Shown in pieces: positions 55,327 to 63,693 of a DNA stretch of 64,000 nt. Where the stretch lies: contig OZ220466.1 of assembly GCA_965116055.1 (NCBI GenBank), positions 2,480,001-2,544,000 on the forward strand, given 5' to 3'. Numbering within the stretch: position 1 is the stretch's first letter; each line of letters opens with the position of its first letter. The translations under genes were made by a program, and so were the position numbers. This DNA is from Bin55 sp965116055 (lineage in GTDB: Bacteria; Pseudomonadota; Gammaproteobacteria; Pseudomonadales; Azotimanducaceae). Under the pieces are notes generated by a model. That model was not told where the DNA came from. It ran no database searches and was given only the letters and a program-made list of their open reading frames with translations.

Positions 55327-55364
55327 TTATTTAGATCGCTTACGCAAAGAATCGGATCAATCAT
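55327..55364 (-). pseudogene. VOC gene, N-terminal part beyond the IS
   Basis: On the minus strand the ATG at 55362-55364 encodes MIDPILCVSDLN and continues through the TTAT duplication into KSCEYYTKVLGF on the other side of the IS (53961 downward). This is the expected first beta strand of a VOC domain. The join gives a complete protein of about 110 residues. Confidence 0.8.
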
Positions 55365-55917
55365 TTCAACATTGGTTGGATAGGTCACTGAACATACCTC
55401 TATCAGTCAACGAAGCCCTACTTCAATGAGATTTGATTCTAAATGGCAGTGCTATGAACAAGAGATCGCGTCTGAACAGAATTCGTAGCGTGCGTGTGCA
55501 TGGCTACTCCGTCTACGCATTAAATAAATCTTTAATTCGAGGGGTTATCGTAAATCCCTCAGCTATCTTGACTTGACGCAAGCCAAAGTCATATACTGCT
55601 ATATTTCAACGAGCTACATAGATATACAGCGTCCAAAACAAGCGAATTCTGTAATTGCCCGACAGCCCCTTCTTAGGGTAGCTTCTTACTGCCGTTCTGC
55701 CGCTTCCGCGAGTGTTTCGGTTCAGTAGCGTATGTTGCTATGACTAGGTTCTACCTTCCTAGATGCACAGTTGCGGTATCTTCGCTTCCCTAAGCGAGTG
55801 CCTCGGATATGGTGAGGCGGAGCTTGTTAGGCCGAGACGCTGCCGAAAAGGTGCAGCAGTACATTTCAACTTCTCTTCTTTAATTCGCTTTCTTCAAGAT
55901 ATTCGCTCATCGGAACC
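55365..55917. other. Gap between the two insertion sequences
   Basis: About 550 bases. They should hold the promoter of the interrupted VOC gene. A plus-strand ORF at 55763-55954 has no recognisable content or ribosome site. Nothing else is supported. Confidence 0.45.
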
Positions 55918-55950
55918 TGTCAACGTGATTGAGATAGCGGTTGTTGCCAT

Positions 55951-56952
55951 TTAGTGTGCAACCTTCGGTGTAGTGATTGGGTCTGGCGGGTTGATCCAGA
56001 CCTGTTCGGGAAGCGCTTGGCGTTTGGGACGCCCGCGCACGAATCGTTCCGGGTGCCGGTTCCAGGCCTGGCGCAGCGTGCGTGCGCGTTGCTCAAGGCG
56101 GTGTCGGGCGCGCCCGTGATGGACATCCTCGGGGGTGAGCATGGCGATGCCGGCATGGCGATGCTCGCGGTTGTACCAAGGGAAGAAGGTGCGGCAGAAG
56201 GCGATGGCGGCGTTGATATCCTCAAAGCGCGCGGGGAAGCCGGGATGGTATTTCAGGGTCTTGAACTGTGCCTCGGAGAAGGGGTTGTCGTCGCTGACCC
56301 TGGGGCGGCTGAGCGAGCGGGTGACGCCGAGGTTGGCGAGGAGTTGCGCGGTGCACTGGCTGGTCATGGGCGCGCCGCGGTCGGAGTGCAAGGTCAACAC
56401 CTGAGGCTGGACACCCTGTTTGACGCACGTTTGCTCAATGAGTCGGGTGGCCAATGGGGCGGTCTCGCGCGCGGCGACCATCCATCCCACCACATAGCGG
56501 CTGAAGATATCGAGCAGCACATAGAGGTAGAAGCCGGTCCATGGCTTGGGTCCGAGCAGGCGCGTGATGTCCCATGACCAGACCTGATTCGGTGCGCTGG
56601 CCACGAGTTCGGGTTTGGCGTCGCGCGGATGGGTCAGTTGATTGCGCCGCTCGCGCACGGGCCGTTCGGCGGCCAGGAGGCGATACATCGTGCGTTCCGA
56701 ACATAGGTATCGCCCTTCATCCAGGAGGGTTGCGACGATCTCGGCTGGTGCGCGATCGACGAATCGTTCACCGGCGAGCACATCCAGGATCTGTGTGCGC
56801 TCGTCTTCAGTGAGCGCCCGGGCGGGCGTCTTGGTGGGCTGCTGGCGCCCGGGAGCGTGTCGTTGACGACGGTAGAACGTGGCCCTGGCCACCCCCAACG
56901 CCCGGCAGGCCGGCGCGATGCCGACTTGCGTGGCAAGCGAGGAGACGGTCAT
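55951..56952 (-). CDS. IS3-family transposase OrfB
   Basis: 333 residues. An N-terminal helix-turn-helix-like part (ACRALGVARATFYRRQ) and the HTH_21 region precede an rve integrase core with Asp128 (WSWDIT), Asp191 (LHSDRGAPMTS) and Glu227 (DNPFSEAQFKTLK). The downstream PWYNREHRHAGIAMLTPEDVH is typical of the family. The frame is intact. Its ATG overlaps the orfA stop (TGATG), suggesting coupled translation rather than the programmed frameshift used by many IS3 members. Confidence 0.93.
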   Translation of the reverse strand: MTVSSLATQVGIAPACRALGVARATFYRRQRHAPGRQQPTKTPARALTEDERTQILDVLAGERFVDRAPAEIVATLLDEGRYLCSERTMYRLLAAERPVRERRNQLTHPRDAKPELVASAPNQVWSWDITRLLGPKPWTGFYLYVLLDIFSRYVVGWMVAARETAPLATRLIEQTCVKQGVQPQVLTLHSDRGAPMTSQCTAQLLANLGVTRSLSRPRVSDDNPFSEAQFKTLKYHPGFPARFEDINAAIAFCRTFFPWYNREHRHAGIAMLTPEDVHHGRARHRLEQRARTLRQAWNRHPERFVRGRPKRQALPEQVWINPPDPITTPKVAH

Positions 56953-57420
56953 CAGGAGTTGTTCTCGTCGTTGAGGCTCAATCCCAGCAGCCCGGCAACT
57001 TTTCCCTGGACTTCGAGAATCGTGTGCGCGGTGGCAAGTTCCTTCTCCAGGCGCGCCACTTTCGCTTCAAGCTGGCGCACCTGGGTGCTGGTCGCGTTGG
57101 ACGGCGCTGGCTTGGCGCCGCGCGTGCGCGGCGTCAGACCCTGTAGCGCACCTTGGCGATGAGCCTTGCGCCAGGCCGACAGATGCGAACTGTAGAGCCC
57201 TTCAGCGGCGTAACAGCCGTCCGGCCTCGCCCGGTTCCACACAGCGATCCGCCTCCTCAATGATCCGCAGCCGATACTCGGCGGTGAACCGGCGCCGGGT
57301 CGGCTTGGCGATGACTTCCGGGTCCGGACCGCGCGGCGCTGACGAAGTCTCGGGTCTGGGGGTCTCGTCGCTACGCTCCTCAACCCCCATACCCGGCGCG
57401 TTCACACCCATGGCCATCAT
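56952..57420 (-). pseudogene. IS3-family OrfA, broken by a one-base insertion
   Basis: From an ATG near 57420 (AGGG ribosome site) the frame encodes RRRFTAEYRLRIIEEADRC and EPGEAGRLLRR, then meets TGA at 57202-57204. The next frame continues EGLYSSHLSAWRKAH, a basic linker and the leucine-zipper-like LEAKVARLEKELATAHTILE. Deleting the single T in CGCCGC-T-GAAGGG restores the family sequence LLRREGLYSSHL. OrfA supplies DNA binding, so this copy is probably inactive unless the extra base is a sequencing error. Confidence 0.8.
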
Positions 57421-57555
57421 TCGCCCTACAATAATTCCAAGGATAGTCGGTGTCTCAACAATGTTGGCAGAAAGGGCATCGCCCCTAAATCTATCAGTTA
57501 AAGACCGTACTAGTATATACCTACAAAACAATGACAGAACCGCAGGCATGATGAC

Positions 57556-58923
57556 ATGACTTTAAATTTTCAAGAAGCGCCTCTAGCTCCGCCCCGCGAC
57601 CCAGAACTTGCCTTTAGTACGCCGCAACCTGCTGTCTATCTACCTATCTCAATCACGCCGGACTTTGATCCGCCTGGTGCTGACCGTTTAGGGCTAACTC
57701 CAGAGGAAATCAAACAGTTTCGCGAAAAAGGTTATGTCATCAAACGCGGACTCATCCCAGCCCAAACATTTAAACCCTTTCTTGATCTTTGGTGGCAGCA
57801 ACCTCCGGCCCGTGCAGCGAAGCTAGACCCTAACAATCCCTCTTCTTGGGTTTCACCTGGTCGTTATTGGCCCGAACAAAATCGTTGGTCACTGACGGAC
57901 AATTGGATGGGCAGAAGTGCTTGGCCGTCAATGGAGGAAGAACGGCCAGGCGCGAATAGAGGCGAACGCGTCGGTCGCCTACCACACAAATTAACGCGTG
58001 ATATTGGTAACTACGTGTGGCGTTGGCATGGTATCGGTCACGATCCAGAGTTCGTACGAGCGACCTCAGCCCATCCCATTGTATTGCACATGATTGAGGC
58101 TCTGCTTGGCGGCCCAGTCAAGCTACCGCAACGCAATCGAGGAATCTACGCGATTTTTCCGCGCTTGCAGGATGATCCAGAGTCCAAACTCGGACCGCAT
58201 ATGGATCAAAGCATGACGGAAATGCAGGTGGTTACATACCTCAACGATGTCGAACCGCGTTCAGGCGGTTTCACCATTTTTCCATCCTCACCACAAATGC
58301 TCTATCCAACATCCCAACAAGCCTTCAATTGGGTAGCTAGCGACGCTTCAGAATCGGTCATGAATCAGATCAAGACGACCGTCCAACCGTTGGAGTTCTG
58401 TGGCAAAGCTGGCGATGTGATGTTCTGCCACGGTTGGGTTGTACACTCAGCCGGCATTCACGAAGGCGATCAGATTCGTCAAGCTGTCGTGCAAGATTTC
58501 AATCGCATACGTGAACGCGGCCATATGCGCTGGACTGCCGCTGGTAAACATGGCGGAGAACGCATCAATTGCCGTATGGATGGCGTTTTCGAGATCTCTG
58601 CCGAAAGTGGCGATGACCCGTCCGATGGTATGCGTGAAGTTACCAACCAATGGCACATGGACTCAAATGAGTTCGTGCTTTCGCGACGCCCTAAGCTCAA
58701 CGATATATTTGCAGAGTGGAATCTCGGCGAACGCCCCGTCGTGGGCAATGTCGTCGCGGAACCCGCATGGTGGGAGAAATATGACCTGCCGATGTTACCA
58801 ACGGGCAATATGGCGAGAGGTAGTGGAGGGGTACCAGCAGTACCGTTAGCGCGTATCGCCGACTACGAAGGCGAAGGTATTTGGCGAGTGAAATCTCGTG
58901 CAAACGACTGGATCGTTGCGTAA
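57556..58923 (+). CDS. PhyH-family Fe(II)/2-oxoglutarate dioxygenase (455 aa)
   Basis: The iron-binding pair is in GPHMDQ (His215, Asp217), the distal histidine in GWVVHSAG (His297) and the 2-oxoglutarate arginine in DQIRQAVVQDF (Arg308). It is longer than most PhyH proteins, with about 150 N-terminal residues rich in Trp and Pro and a C-terminal tail of about 110 residues. The start is the ATG at 57556; the ribosome site is weak. It begins about 95 bases after the IS3 element, which may have replaced its native promoter region. The substrate is unknown; a small molecule or lipid hydroxylation is likely. Confidence 0.85.
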   Translation: MTLNFQEAPLAPPRDPELAFSTPQPAVYLPISITPDFDPPGADRLGLTPEEIKQFREKGYVIKRGLIPAQTFKPFLDLWWQQPPARAAKLDPNNPSSWVSPGRYWPEQNRWSLTDNWMGRSAWPSMEEERPGANRGERVGRLPHKLTRDIGNYVWRWHGIGHDPEFVRATSAHPIVLHMIEALLGGPVKLPQRNRGIYAIFPRLQDDPESKLGPHMDQSMTEMQVVTYLNDVEPRSGGFTIFPSSPQMLYPTSQQAFNWVASDASESVMNQIKTTVQPLEFCGKAGDVMFCHGWVVHSAGIHEGDQIRQAVVQDFNRIRERGHMRWTAAGKHGGERINCRMDGVFEISAESGDDPSDGMREVTNQWHMDSNEFVLSRRPKLNDIFAEWNLGERPVVGNVVAEPAWWEKYDLPMLPTGNMARGSGGVPAVPLARIADYEGEGIWRVKSRANDWIVA

Positions 58924-59315
58924 AACTCAAACGCATGCCGATAAATTTAGGATATTTCTTCCATTCCTTGCAGTAGCGCCTTCAGCGGCGGCATCATCTA
59001 GAGTTATGGACGGGTGATTACTGGATGAAGCTGCAATGAGTACTGAGGTTTGAATCAGACAAACACCGATTGGATTAGGTTAGAAAATCAGTAGTATACA
59101 TTAGTGATTTGATGGTGCGAATCCTAGACAACACATCGGCCAAGCAGGTCGCTAGTTAATGTCTTATGTGTATGGCAGCTGTATAGTTCAACAATGACCT
59201 TTGAATCAACACCAAGCCCCTAAAGGACACCTATAAAGTAAGGCTAGGATGACTCACCAATAAAACCAGTAATACACTCGGTGTGGAACCCCAGAGACAC
59301 CATGTCGACCTCACA
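58924..59315. other. Gap between convergent genes
   Basis: About 390 bases between the 3' ends of the dioxygenase and the esterase. No gene, clear terminator or repeat was found. Confidence 0.5.
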
Positions 59316-60485
59316 TCAATCCGTCCGAGATCTACGTCGGCCCTTCACTGCAAAGTCCATCGGCAGGTCGGGGTCGCCGCTCAACGCACCATTCAATGTG
59401 TCCCCTAGCACTTGCGTCCAAACCTTCATCAGGCCTTGGAAACCCTTACCCCAATTTGTTTGCGACGGCGGCGTCATGTATTCAAATGTCAAAATTCCGC
59501 CATCAAAATCAAATGACTCTAGCTTAATCTCGCCATCGACTTCATCCTCAAACGTAGCGGCAAGGCTGCCCCCGTTCAAAGACACGGACAAGATGCTTTG
59601 TCGTACCTCCCCTAAAACATACGTAGTCATTTGCCAATAACCTTCCAACCGCGTGGTCGAAAACGCATTGCCTTGCGAGCTAACCCCCGGAAAGTCCCGC
59701 CAGAGCCAACGCAACGTATCGGGAAATATTGAACCGCCATGCATCAGATCGTGACCGCCTTCACCGAACGCAAACCGGTAGTCATAGCGCGAGAACATCA
59801 ACGCGGATGCCATATTAAGGTTCGCTTGAGGCCAACTACCTTCGACTAAATTGATATCAGCTGAGCCATCTTGAAGGAACACTCGGAGCGGTTTCGGTGC
59901 GCCGCGCGTGCGCCGAATCAGATAGGGATATTCGGAGCCGCCACGTAGGCGCGTGAAACTGCCTATGTGGCTAATTACTTTGCTAAACGCGTCCGTTCGA
60001 TGCCAGCCCGCCGTGAATGAGCAGAGACCACCGTCGCTCATCCCGCAAATCGCGCGTCCACTACGATCATCGGTCATATTCACATGCCGGCTCACTTCTG
60101 GTTGAACCTCTTCTAACAAAAATCGCGCGTAGGTATTGTCGAGCGGTGTGTATTGGTTATTTCTCTGATCATAAGGTTCATTCTTCGTGCCTGGATTAAC
60201 AAATATCCCTATGCAAACCGGCATCTCTTGTGCATGAATGAGATTGTCAAAGACCAAGGAAGCCCGAACCTGGCCTTCTTCATGTACATATGCTTCACCA
60301 TCCTGAAAGAACATCGCACAAGCTGGCTCGCGATCGCGATATTGTGCCGGCACATAAACCCAATAGTCGTAGCTCACGCCTGGATATAGATGCTTCGACT
60401 GGTATTGATATCGAATAGTCGACCCGGTGGGCACACCTGGTTTCGCGGCCGATACTTCTCCGAGTTCGTATATTGTTCGGGACAT
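59316..60485 (-). CDS. Alpha/beta-hydrolase esterase (enterochelin-esterase/esterase D type)
   Basis: About 389 residues; the ATG at 60483-60485 is preferred over an upstream TTG. After an N-terminal beta region (TIRYQYQSKHLYPGVSYDYWVYVP) comes the esterase core: FFQDGEAYVHEE, the oxyanion-side FVNPGTKNEPYDQRNNQY, the nucleophile Ser150 in GMSDGG and a catalytic histidine in GEGGHDLMHG. The last 120 residues form an extra beta-rich domain (LEGYWQMTTYVLGEV to MKVWTQVLG). No signal peptide is seen. Family members cleave siderophore or carbohydrate esters; the substrate is not identified. Confidence 0.85.
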   Translation of the reverse strand: MSRTIYELGEVSAAKPGVPTGSTIRYQYQSKHLYPGVSYDYWVYVPAQYRDREPACAMFFQDGEAYVHEEGQVRASLVFDNLIHAQEMPVCIGIFVNPGTKNEPYDQRNNQYTPLDNTYARFLLEEVQPEVSRHVNMTDDRSGRAICGMSDGGLCSFTAGWHRTDAFSKVISHIGSFTRLRGGSEYPYLIRRTRGAPKPLRVFLQDGSADINLVEGSWPQANLNMASALMFSRYDYRFAFGEGGHDLMHGGSIFPDTLRWLWRDFPGVSSQGNAFSTTRLEGYWQMTTYVLGEVRQSILSVSLNGGSLAATFEDEVDGEIKLESFDFDGGILTFEYMTPPSQTNWGKGFQGLMKVWTQVLGDTLNGALSGDPDLPMDFAVKGRRRSRTD

Positions 60486-60754
60486 GTTCAATTGCTCACT
60501 ATTTCAATCGTATGAATTGGCATAACGCACCACCGAAGCTCATTCATGCAAACGCAGCGCTGCATCCAAAATATCTAAAAAGCCGAAAACACGACATATT
60601 TCAGATAAGAACGTTAATAAGCTTACATACAAGACAACATAATTTCGACCGCATCTAGGTCTGAAAAGCGCATTCGATATAGGCAGCTAAATTCGAGACC
60701 TTCAGTGACAAAGTTTATGTTGAAAAACACGACCTAAGATAGCCAATAATGACC
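60486..60754. other. Gap upstream of the esterase, no gene seen
   Basis: About 270 AT-rich bases between the esterase start and the MITE. They must contain the esterase promoter; no clear motif is visible. Confidence 0.4.
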
Positions 60755-60758
60755 TTAA

Positions 60759-60879
60759 GGGCATCTCTCAAAGCCTCCTAGAATTGATCCCCGAGTTGAT
60801 TATCTAAATTGATGGAGTAATAAAATCAATAGGTTAATAAATACCATAGTCAGTGGAATTTGGGTTTTGAGAGGTGCCT
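60759..60879. mobile_element. 121-bp MITE with ends matching the IS5 element, TTAA target duplication
   Basis: The ends are GGCATCTCTCAAAGCCTC (from 60760) and, inverted, GGCACCTCTCAAAACCC (ending 60878). They match the ends of the IS at 53962-55326, again with one extra purine outside. TTAA flanks both sides (60755-60758 and 60880-60883). The AT-rich interior of about 85 bases has no coding capacity and does not resemble the IS interior. Mobilisation by the IS5 transposase in trans is inferred from the ends. Confidence 0.85.
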
Positions 60880-62205
60880 TTAAGTGTTTCTCCGTTGCAA
60901 AAATTCGGCAATGCGATGCCCCATAGGTTTCAGATTAATCAATAAATCATTGATGCCGCTTCGCAACGCGCCGGCCTTAAATCGCCATCCTATCAGACTT
61001 AATAAACCAAGCACTGCGATCCATTGCAACGCCAGGACCGCTGTCGAATCGGACGCATCTAAGTTTACCGCGACCGACACACCGGTTGCCAGTAAGGCGA
61101 AATCAATCGCAAGGCCAAGAATCACTGTAACAACCACAACACCGCCCATATAGATTGCAGCGAAACGCGAGCCGAATTGACTTACGATAATCGCGATCGT
61201 GCCTGTATTCGTTGCTGGTCCGGTCATTAGAAACACAAGCGCAGCACCAGGACTCACCCCCTTTGCAACCAACGCGGCGGCAATAGGGGTACTGGCCGAT
61301 GCACAGATATATAGAGGTATACCTATGAGTAACATCACGGGATACGCAAGCCACTGTGCGTACTCGTGCGCCATGAGATCGGCAGGGATGAAGAAGTAGA
61401 GAAAACCTCCTAGCATAATACCTACTAGTAAAGCAAATAAGATGTCGTCCGCGATCTCGACAAAACCATACTTGAACATATGCCGGAGGACGGTTAGAAA
61501 ATTAGGGGTTGTACCAATCTCTGTGCTAGCATGCACTCTAACCTTCGAGGTTACAGCGCTCGGGTAAGAAGGTTGAAGCTTGCCACGCCATGACCGCACA
61601 CGCCCCCACTGATCCCTTAGCCAAAGCCATGCAAGATGTCCAAGTTCACGCAAACTCACGTAACAGTCGTCGCGGTCCGCAAACAAGGAATCATGTTCAT
61701 GGGCATGATTCGAACAATCCTTACTTTCGTGAGATAGACGCTGAGTTGCCTCAATGGCGTGACCCGATTGCGGATCCGATCTTCTTGAAAACCCAATACA
61801 GAACAATCCTGATACGACCGCCGTAATAAAACTTACTATCGGACGCATAACGGCAACCACCGGTCCAAAAAATGCATTAGTTACCAGAATTGAGTCTGCT
61901 CCTGTTTCCGGTGCAGTGATTAAAAACGACATACATGCCGAACGAGACGCGCCTTTGCGACGCATTTCGGCGACTACCGGTACAACGGAACAACTACACA
62001 ATGGCATCGGTACGCCAATCGCAGCGCTTGTCGCGACCGTCTTTAAACCATCACGCTGAAACCATCGCAAGATAGCTTTCCGCGAAATGAAAACATGCAT
62101 GACACCGGATAGAAAAAGTCCAAGTAGCAGCATCGGTGCCAACAGTAGAAAAGTCAACCACAAGAAGCCAAGAAAGTCCGTTACGAAATCAATGATCACT
62201 ATCAA
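60880..62205 (-). CDS. SO_0444-like metal efflux permease (DUF318 fold)
   Basis: 441 residues with about ten hydrophobic helices in two halves joined by a hydrophilic loop (about residues 150-215) containing a histidine-rich NHAHEHDS segment. The family's signature MPLCSCSVVPVVAEMRRKGAS lies in the first half, and GIPLYICASASTPIAAALVAKG repeats the fold in the second. The cysteine pair and histidines fit copper or zinc export across the inner membrane. A MITE inserted in the stop codon; the TTAA duplication preserves TAA, so the protein is unchanged. Confidence 0.87.
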   Translation of the reverse strand: MIVIIDFVTDFLGFLWLTFLLLAPMLLLGLFLSGVMHVFISRKAILRWFQRDGLKTVATSAAIGVPMPLCSCSVVPVVAEMRRKGASRSACMSFLITAPETGADSILVTNAFFGPVVAVMRPIVSFITAVVSGLFCIGFSRRSDPQSGHAIEATQRLSHESKDCSNHAHEHDSLFADRDDCYVSLRELGHLAWLWLRDQWGRVRSWRGKLQPSYPSAVTSKVRVHASTEIGTTPNFLTVLRHMFKYGFVEIADDILFALLVGIMLGGFLYFFIPADLMAHEYAQWLAYPVMLLIGIPLYICASASTPIAAALVAKGVSPGAALVFLMTGPATNTGTIAIIVSQFGSRFAAIYMGGVVVVTVILGLAIDFALLATGVSVAVNLDASDSTAVLALQWIAVLGLLSLIGWRFKAGALRSGINDLLINLKPMGHRIAEFLQRRNT

Positions 62206-62418
62206 GCTTCCTCGTTACGTGTCACCGAATGCATTGCGATTCGGAATGCTCAGTTGCCGGCTACTTTTCCAATTCATGCAAACAAACTTGATTTCTTCAA
62301 GCTAACGACCGAATTATCGTAGCTACAAACCTGTATTGAAGGGATATTCCATACAGGCACCGATGACTTTAACTTTTGTAACCAAGTGCAACCTCAAGTA
62401 TTTTCACAAAGGCGAGCG
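62206..62418. other. Divergent upstream region of the permease and SRP RNA genes
   Basis: About 210 bases without a gene. It lies upstream of both the minus-strand permease and the plus-strand SRP RNA, so it should hold regulatory sites for the permease. No metal-regulator operator palindrome was recognised. Confidence 0.4.
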
Positions 62419-62446
62419 TTGTCAAACTTTAAAATCTCGCTATGCG
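62419..62446 (+). promoter_or_regulatory. Candidate sigma-70 promoter of the SRP RNA gene
   Basis: TTGTCA (62419-62424), a 16-base spacer and TATGCG (62441-62446). The start would fall near 62453, leaving a leader of about 20 bases before the mature RNA. A 5' leader removed by RNase P is known for E. coli 4.5S RNA. Confidence 0.35.
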
Positions 62447-62472
62447 CGGATGACTCCGCGTATCGTTATGGT

Positions 62473-62575
62473 GACTCCGGCTGGTTCCTCGCGACGAGAA
62501 ACTGTGAACTCCGTCAGGCCTGGAAGGGAGCAGCGGTAGCAGCGTACTCGGGTGCCGAGGGTTTGCTGGCCGGGT
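62473..62575 (+). ncRNA. ffs: Signal recognition particle RNA, small bacterial (4.5S) type
   Basis: The universally conserved helix-8 core is present as GTCAGGCCTGGAAGGGAGC followed by AGCGGTAGC. It has the GGAA tetraloop and the asymmetric internal loop that bind Ffh. Flanking arms pair: the 5' side GACTCCGGCTGG with the 3' side GCTGGCCGGGT (one bulge), and CTCGCGACGAG lies opposite CTCGGGTGCCGAG. Length is about 100 bases, as for gammaproteobacterial 4.5S RNA. The RNA with Ffh targets membrane proteins to FtsY. End positions are estimated to within a few bases. Confidence 0.93.
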
Positions 62576-62681
62576 TACCGCCCTTCGCCAGTAGTCTACC
62601 TGATTCGGTATCGAACGACATCGGTTGTGTCTATACCAGCGTCAGTGGCCATTACGATCAAGTTGCCCCTGGCGTTCATCA

Positions 62682-62847
62682 TGCGTGATACCCTTCAGAT
62701 GCGTCGTTAAGTCCATGGGTCCGCATTTTGTGGTGGGGCAATTCGTCGCTTGTGAGTTGAGAATCCCCGAGACTGTTGGAACCTTGAAACTCATGCGAAG
62801 CGTGCACCTCATCATCATGAGCGTGCCCGTCAATTATGCGGCACGTG
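62682..62847 (-). other. Histidine-rich frame overlapping and following the ZIP gene end
   Basis: In the frame next to the ZIP stop, the minus strand stays open to TGA at about 62679 and reads IIDGHAHDDEVHASHEF, later ELPHHKMRTHG and YHA. Seven histidines in about 55 residues next to a metal transporter look like a metal-binding tail. It lacks its own good start. It is either a tail lost by frameshift, a coupled small peptide, or chance. Confidence 0.3.
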
Positions 62848-63693
62848 CGCCCATTCGGTACTGAAAGCAACTAATACGATGGCAGCCATGATCAACAAGA
62901 ATTTCAAATATCGATCGTCTGGCTGAGTAGGCATAGGTATGTCGTCAGCGCTCGTGACAGCATTTGCAGCACATCTTGCCATCTGCAGTTTATGCGTAGT
63001 CAATTCTTTATCAATGATGTCGATCACTGCGATATAAATAAAAGTACCAGCAGCAAAAGCATTGAATACACCCTGCAGCACGCCATAGACACCGCTTGTT
63101 GCAGCAAATACGAAGCCACTGCTTGTGCCCAGTAGAATGCCTAGTGGAGCCATAACACTAAAAATAGCGAGGAAGTATTTTTGCTGTTTTCTCTCAATTC
63201 CTGCCGTATTTGTGCTAAGAATAAACGCAAAAGCAACGGAACCTTTGTGAAAGAGAATACCTATAAATATCGCCATTGCACCGGCGATTTTCTCTTCTAA
63301 CCCTAACGCAATCCCTTCAACGACTGAGTGAATACTCAGCATAGCGAGAAGGACATACGGATAGATCTTCTCAGTCCCCCTGCGACGTAGCGCGTCGCTG
63401 GCCTGATCATCCGGGAACAGGACGCGATCAATGAGCAGAAACACAGCGAAACCTGTTGTCGCAATCAATGTACCCCACGGGAAATTCGTATAGCCCGTGA
63501 ACGCTTCAATCCCTTCCGGCAGCAAGTGAATAAATCCAACACCGAGAAACAGCCCACCAGCGAAAGCGTTTCCTAGTGAAATGAATCGTTCGCTATTCGT
63601 CACTTTGGACGATAACAACGGAATAACGCCACCAACAATCGCGACAATCAATATCGCTACAAATGAAATAACTTTTACTGTAAATAAATCCAC
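62830..63693 (-). CDS. ZIP-family divalent metal transporter
   Basis: 287 residues with about eight membrane helices. Helix II ends GVGFIHLLPEGIEAF, helix IV carries the metal-site motif HSVVEGIALGL and helix V HKGSVAFAFIL, as in ZIP proteins that move zinc, iron or other divalent metals into the cytoplasm. The loop between helices III and IV is short and charged. The gene ends with WAHVPHN and TGA at 62830-62832; a histidine-rich frame continues just past it. With the nearby permease it suggests a local metal-homeostasis cluster, although the SRP RNA lies between them. Confidence 0.9.
   Translation of the reverse strand: MDLFTVKVISFVAILIVAIVGGVIPLLSSKVTNSERFISLGNAFAGGLFLGVGFIHLLPEGIEAFTGYTNFPWGTLIATTGFAVFLLIDRVLFPDDQASDALRRRGTEKIYPYVLLAMLSIHSVVEGIALGLEEKIAGAMAIFIGILFHKGSVAFAFILSTNTAGIERKQQKYFLAIFSVMAPLGILLGTSSGFVFAATSGVYGVLQGVFNAFAAGTFIYIAVIDIIDKELTTHKLQMARCAANAVTSADDIPMPTQPDDRYLKFLLIMAAIVLVAFSTEWAHVPHN

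Larger units (their letters stand above)
55918..57460 (-). mobile_element. IS3-family insertion sequence (ends approximate)
   Basis: It carries orfA (frameshifted) and orfB in the usual order with a TGATG overlap. G+C is well above the flanks, which marks its extent. Candidate ends are the TGTCAACG at 55918 and TGTTGAGACA (inverted) ending at 57460. They share only TGT and scattered bases, and no target duplication was found, so the boundaries are tentative. Confidence 0.6.

Noticed and set aside
55763..55954. Plus-strand ORF next to the IS3 element
   Set aside because: No ribosome site, motif or plausible composition; it runs into the IS end.
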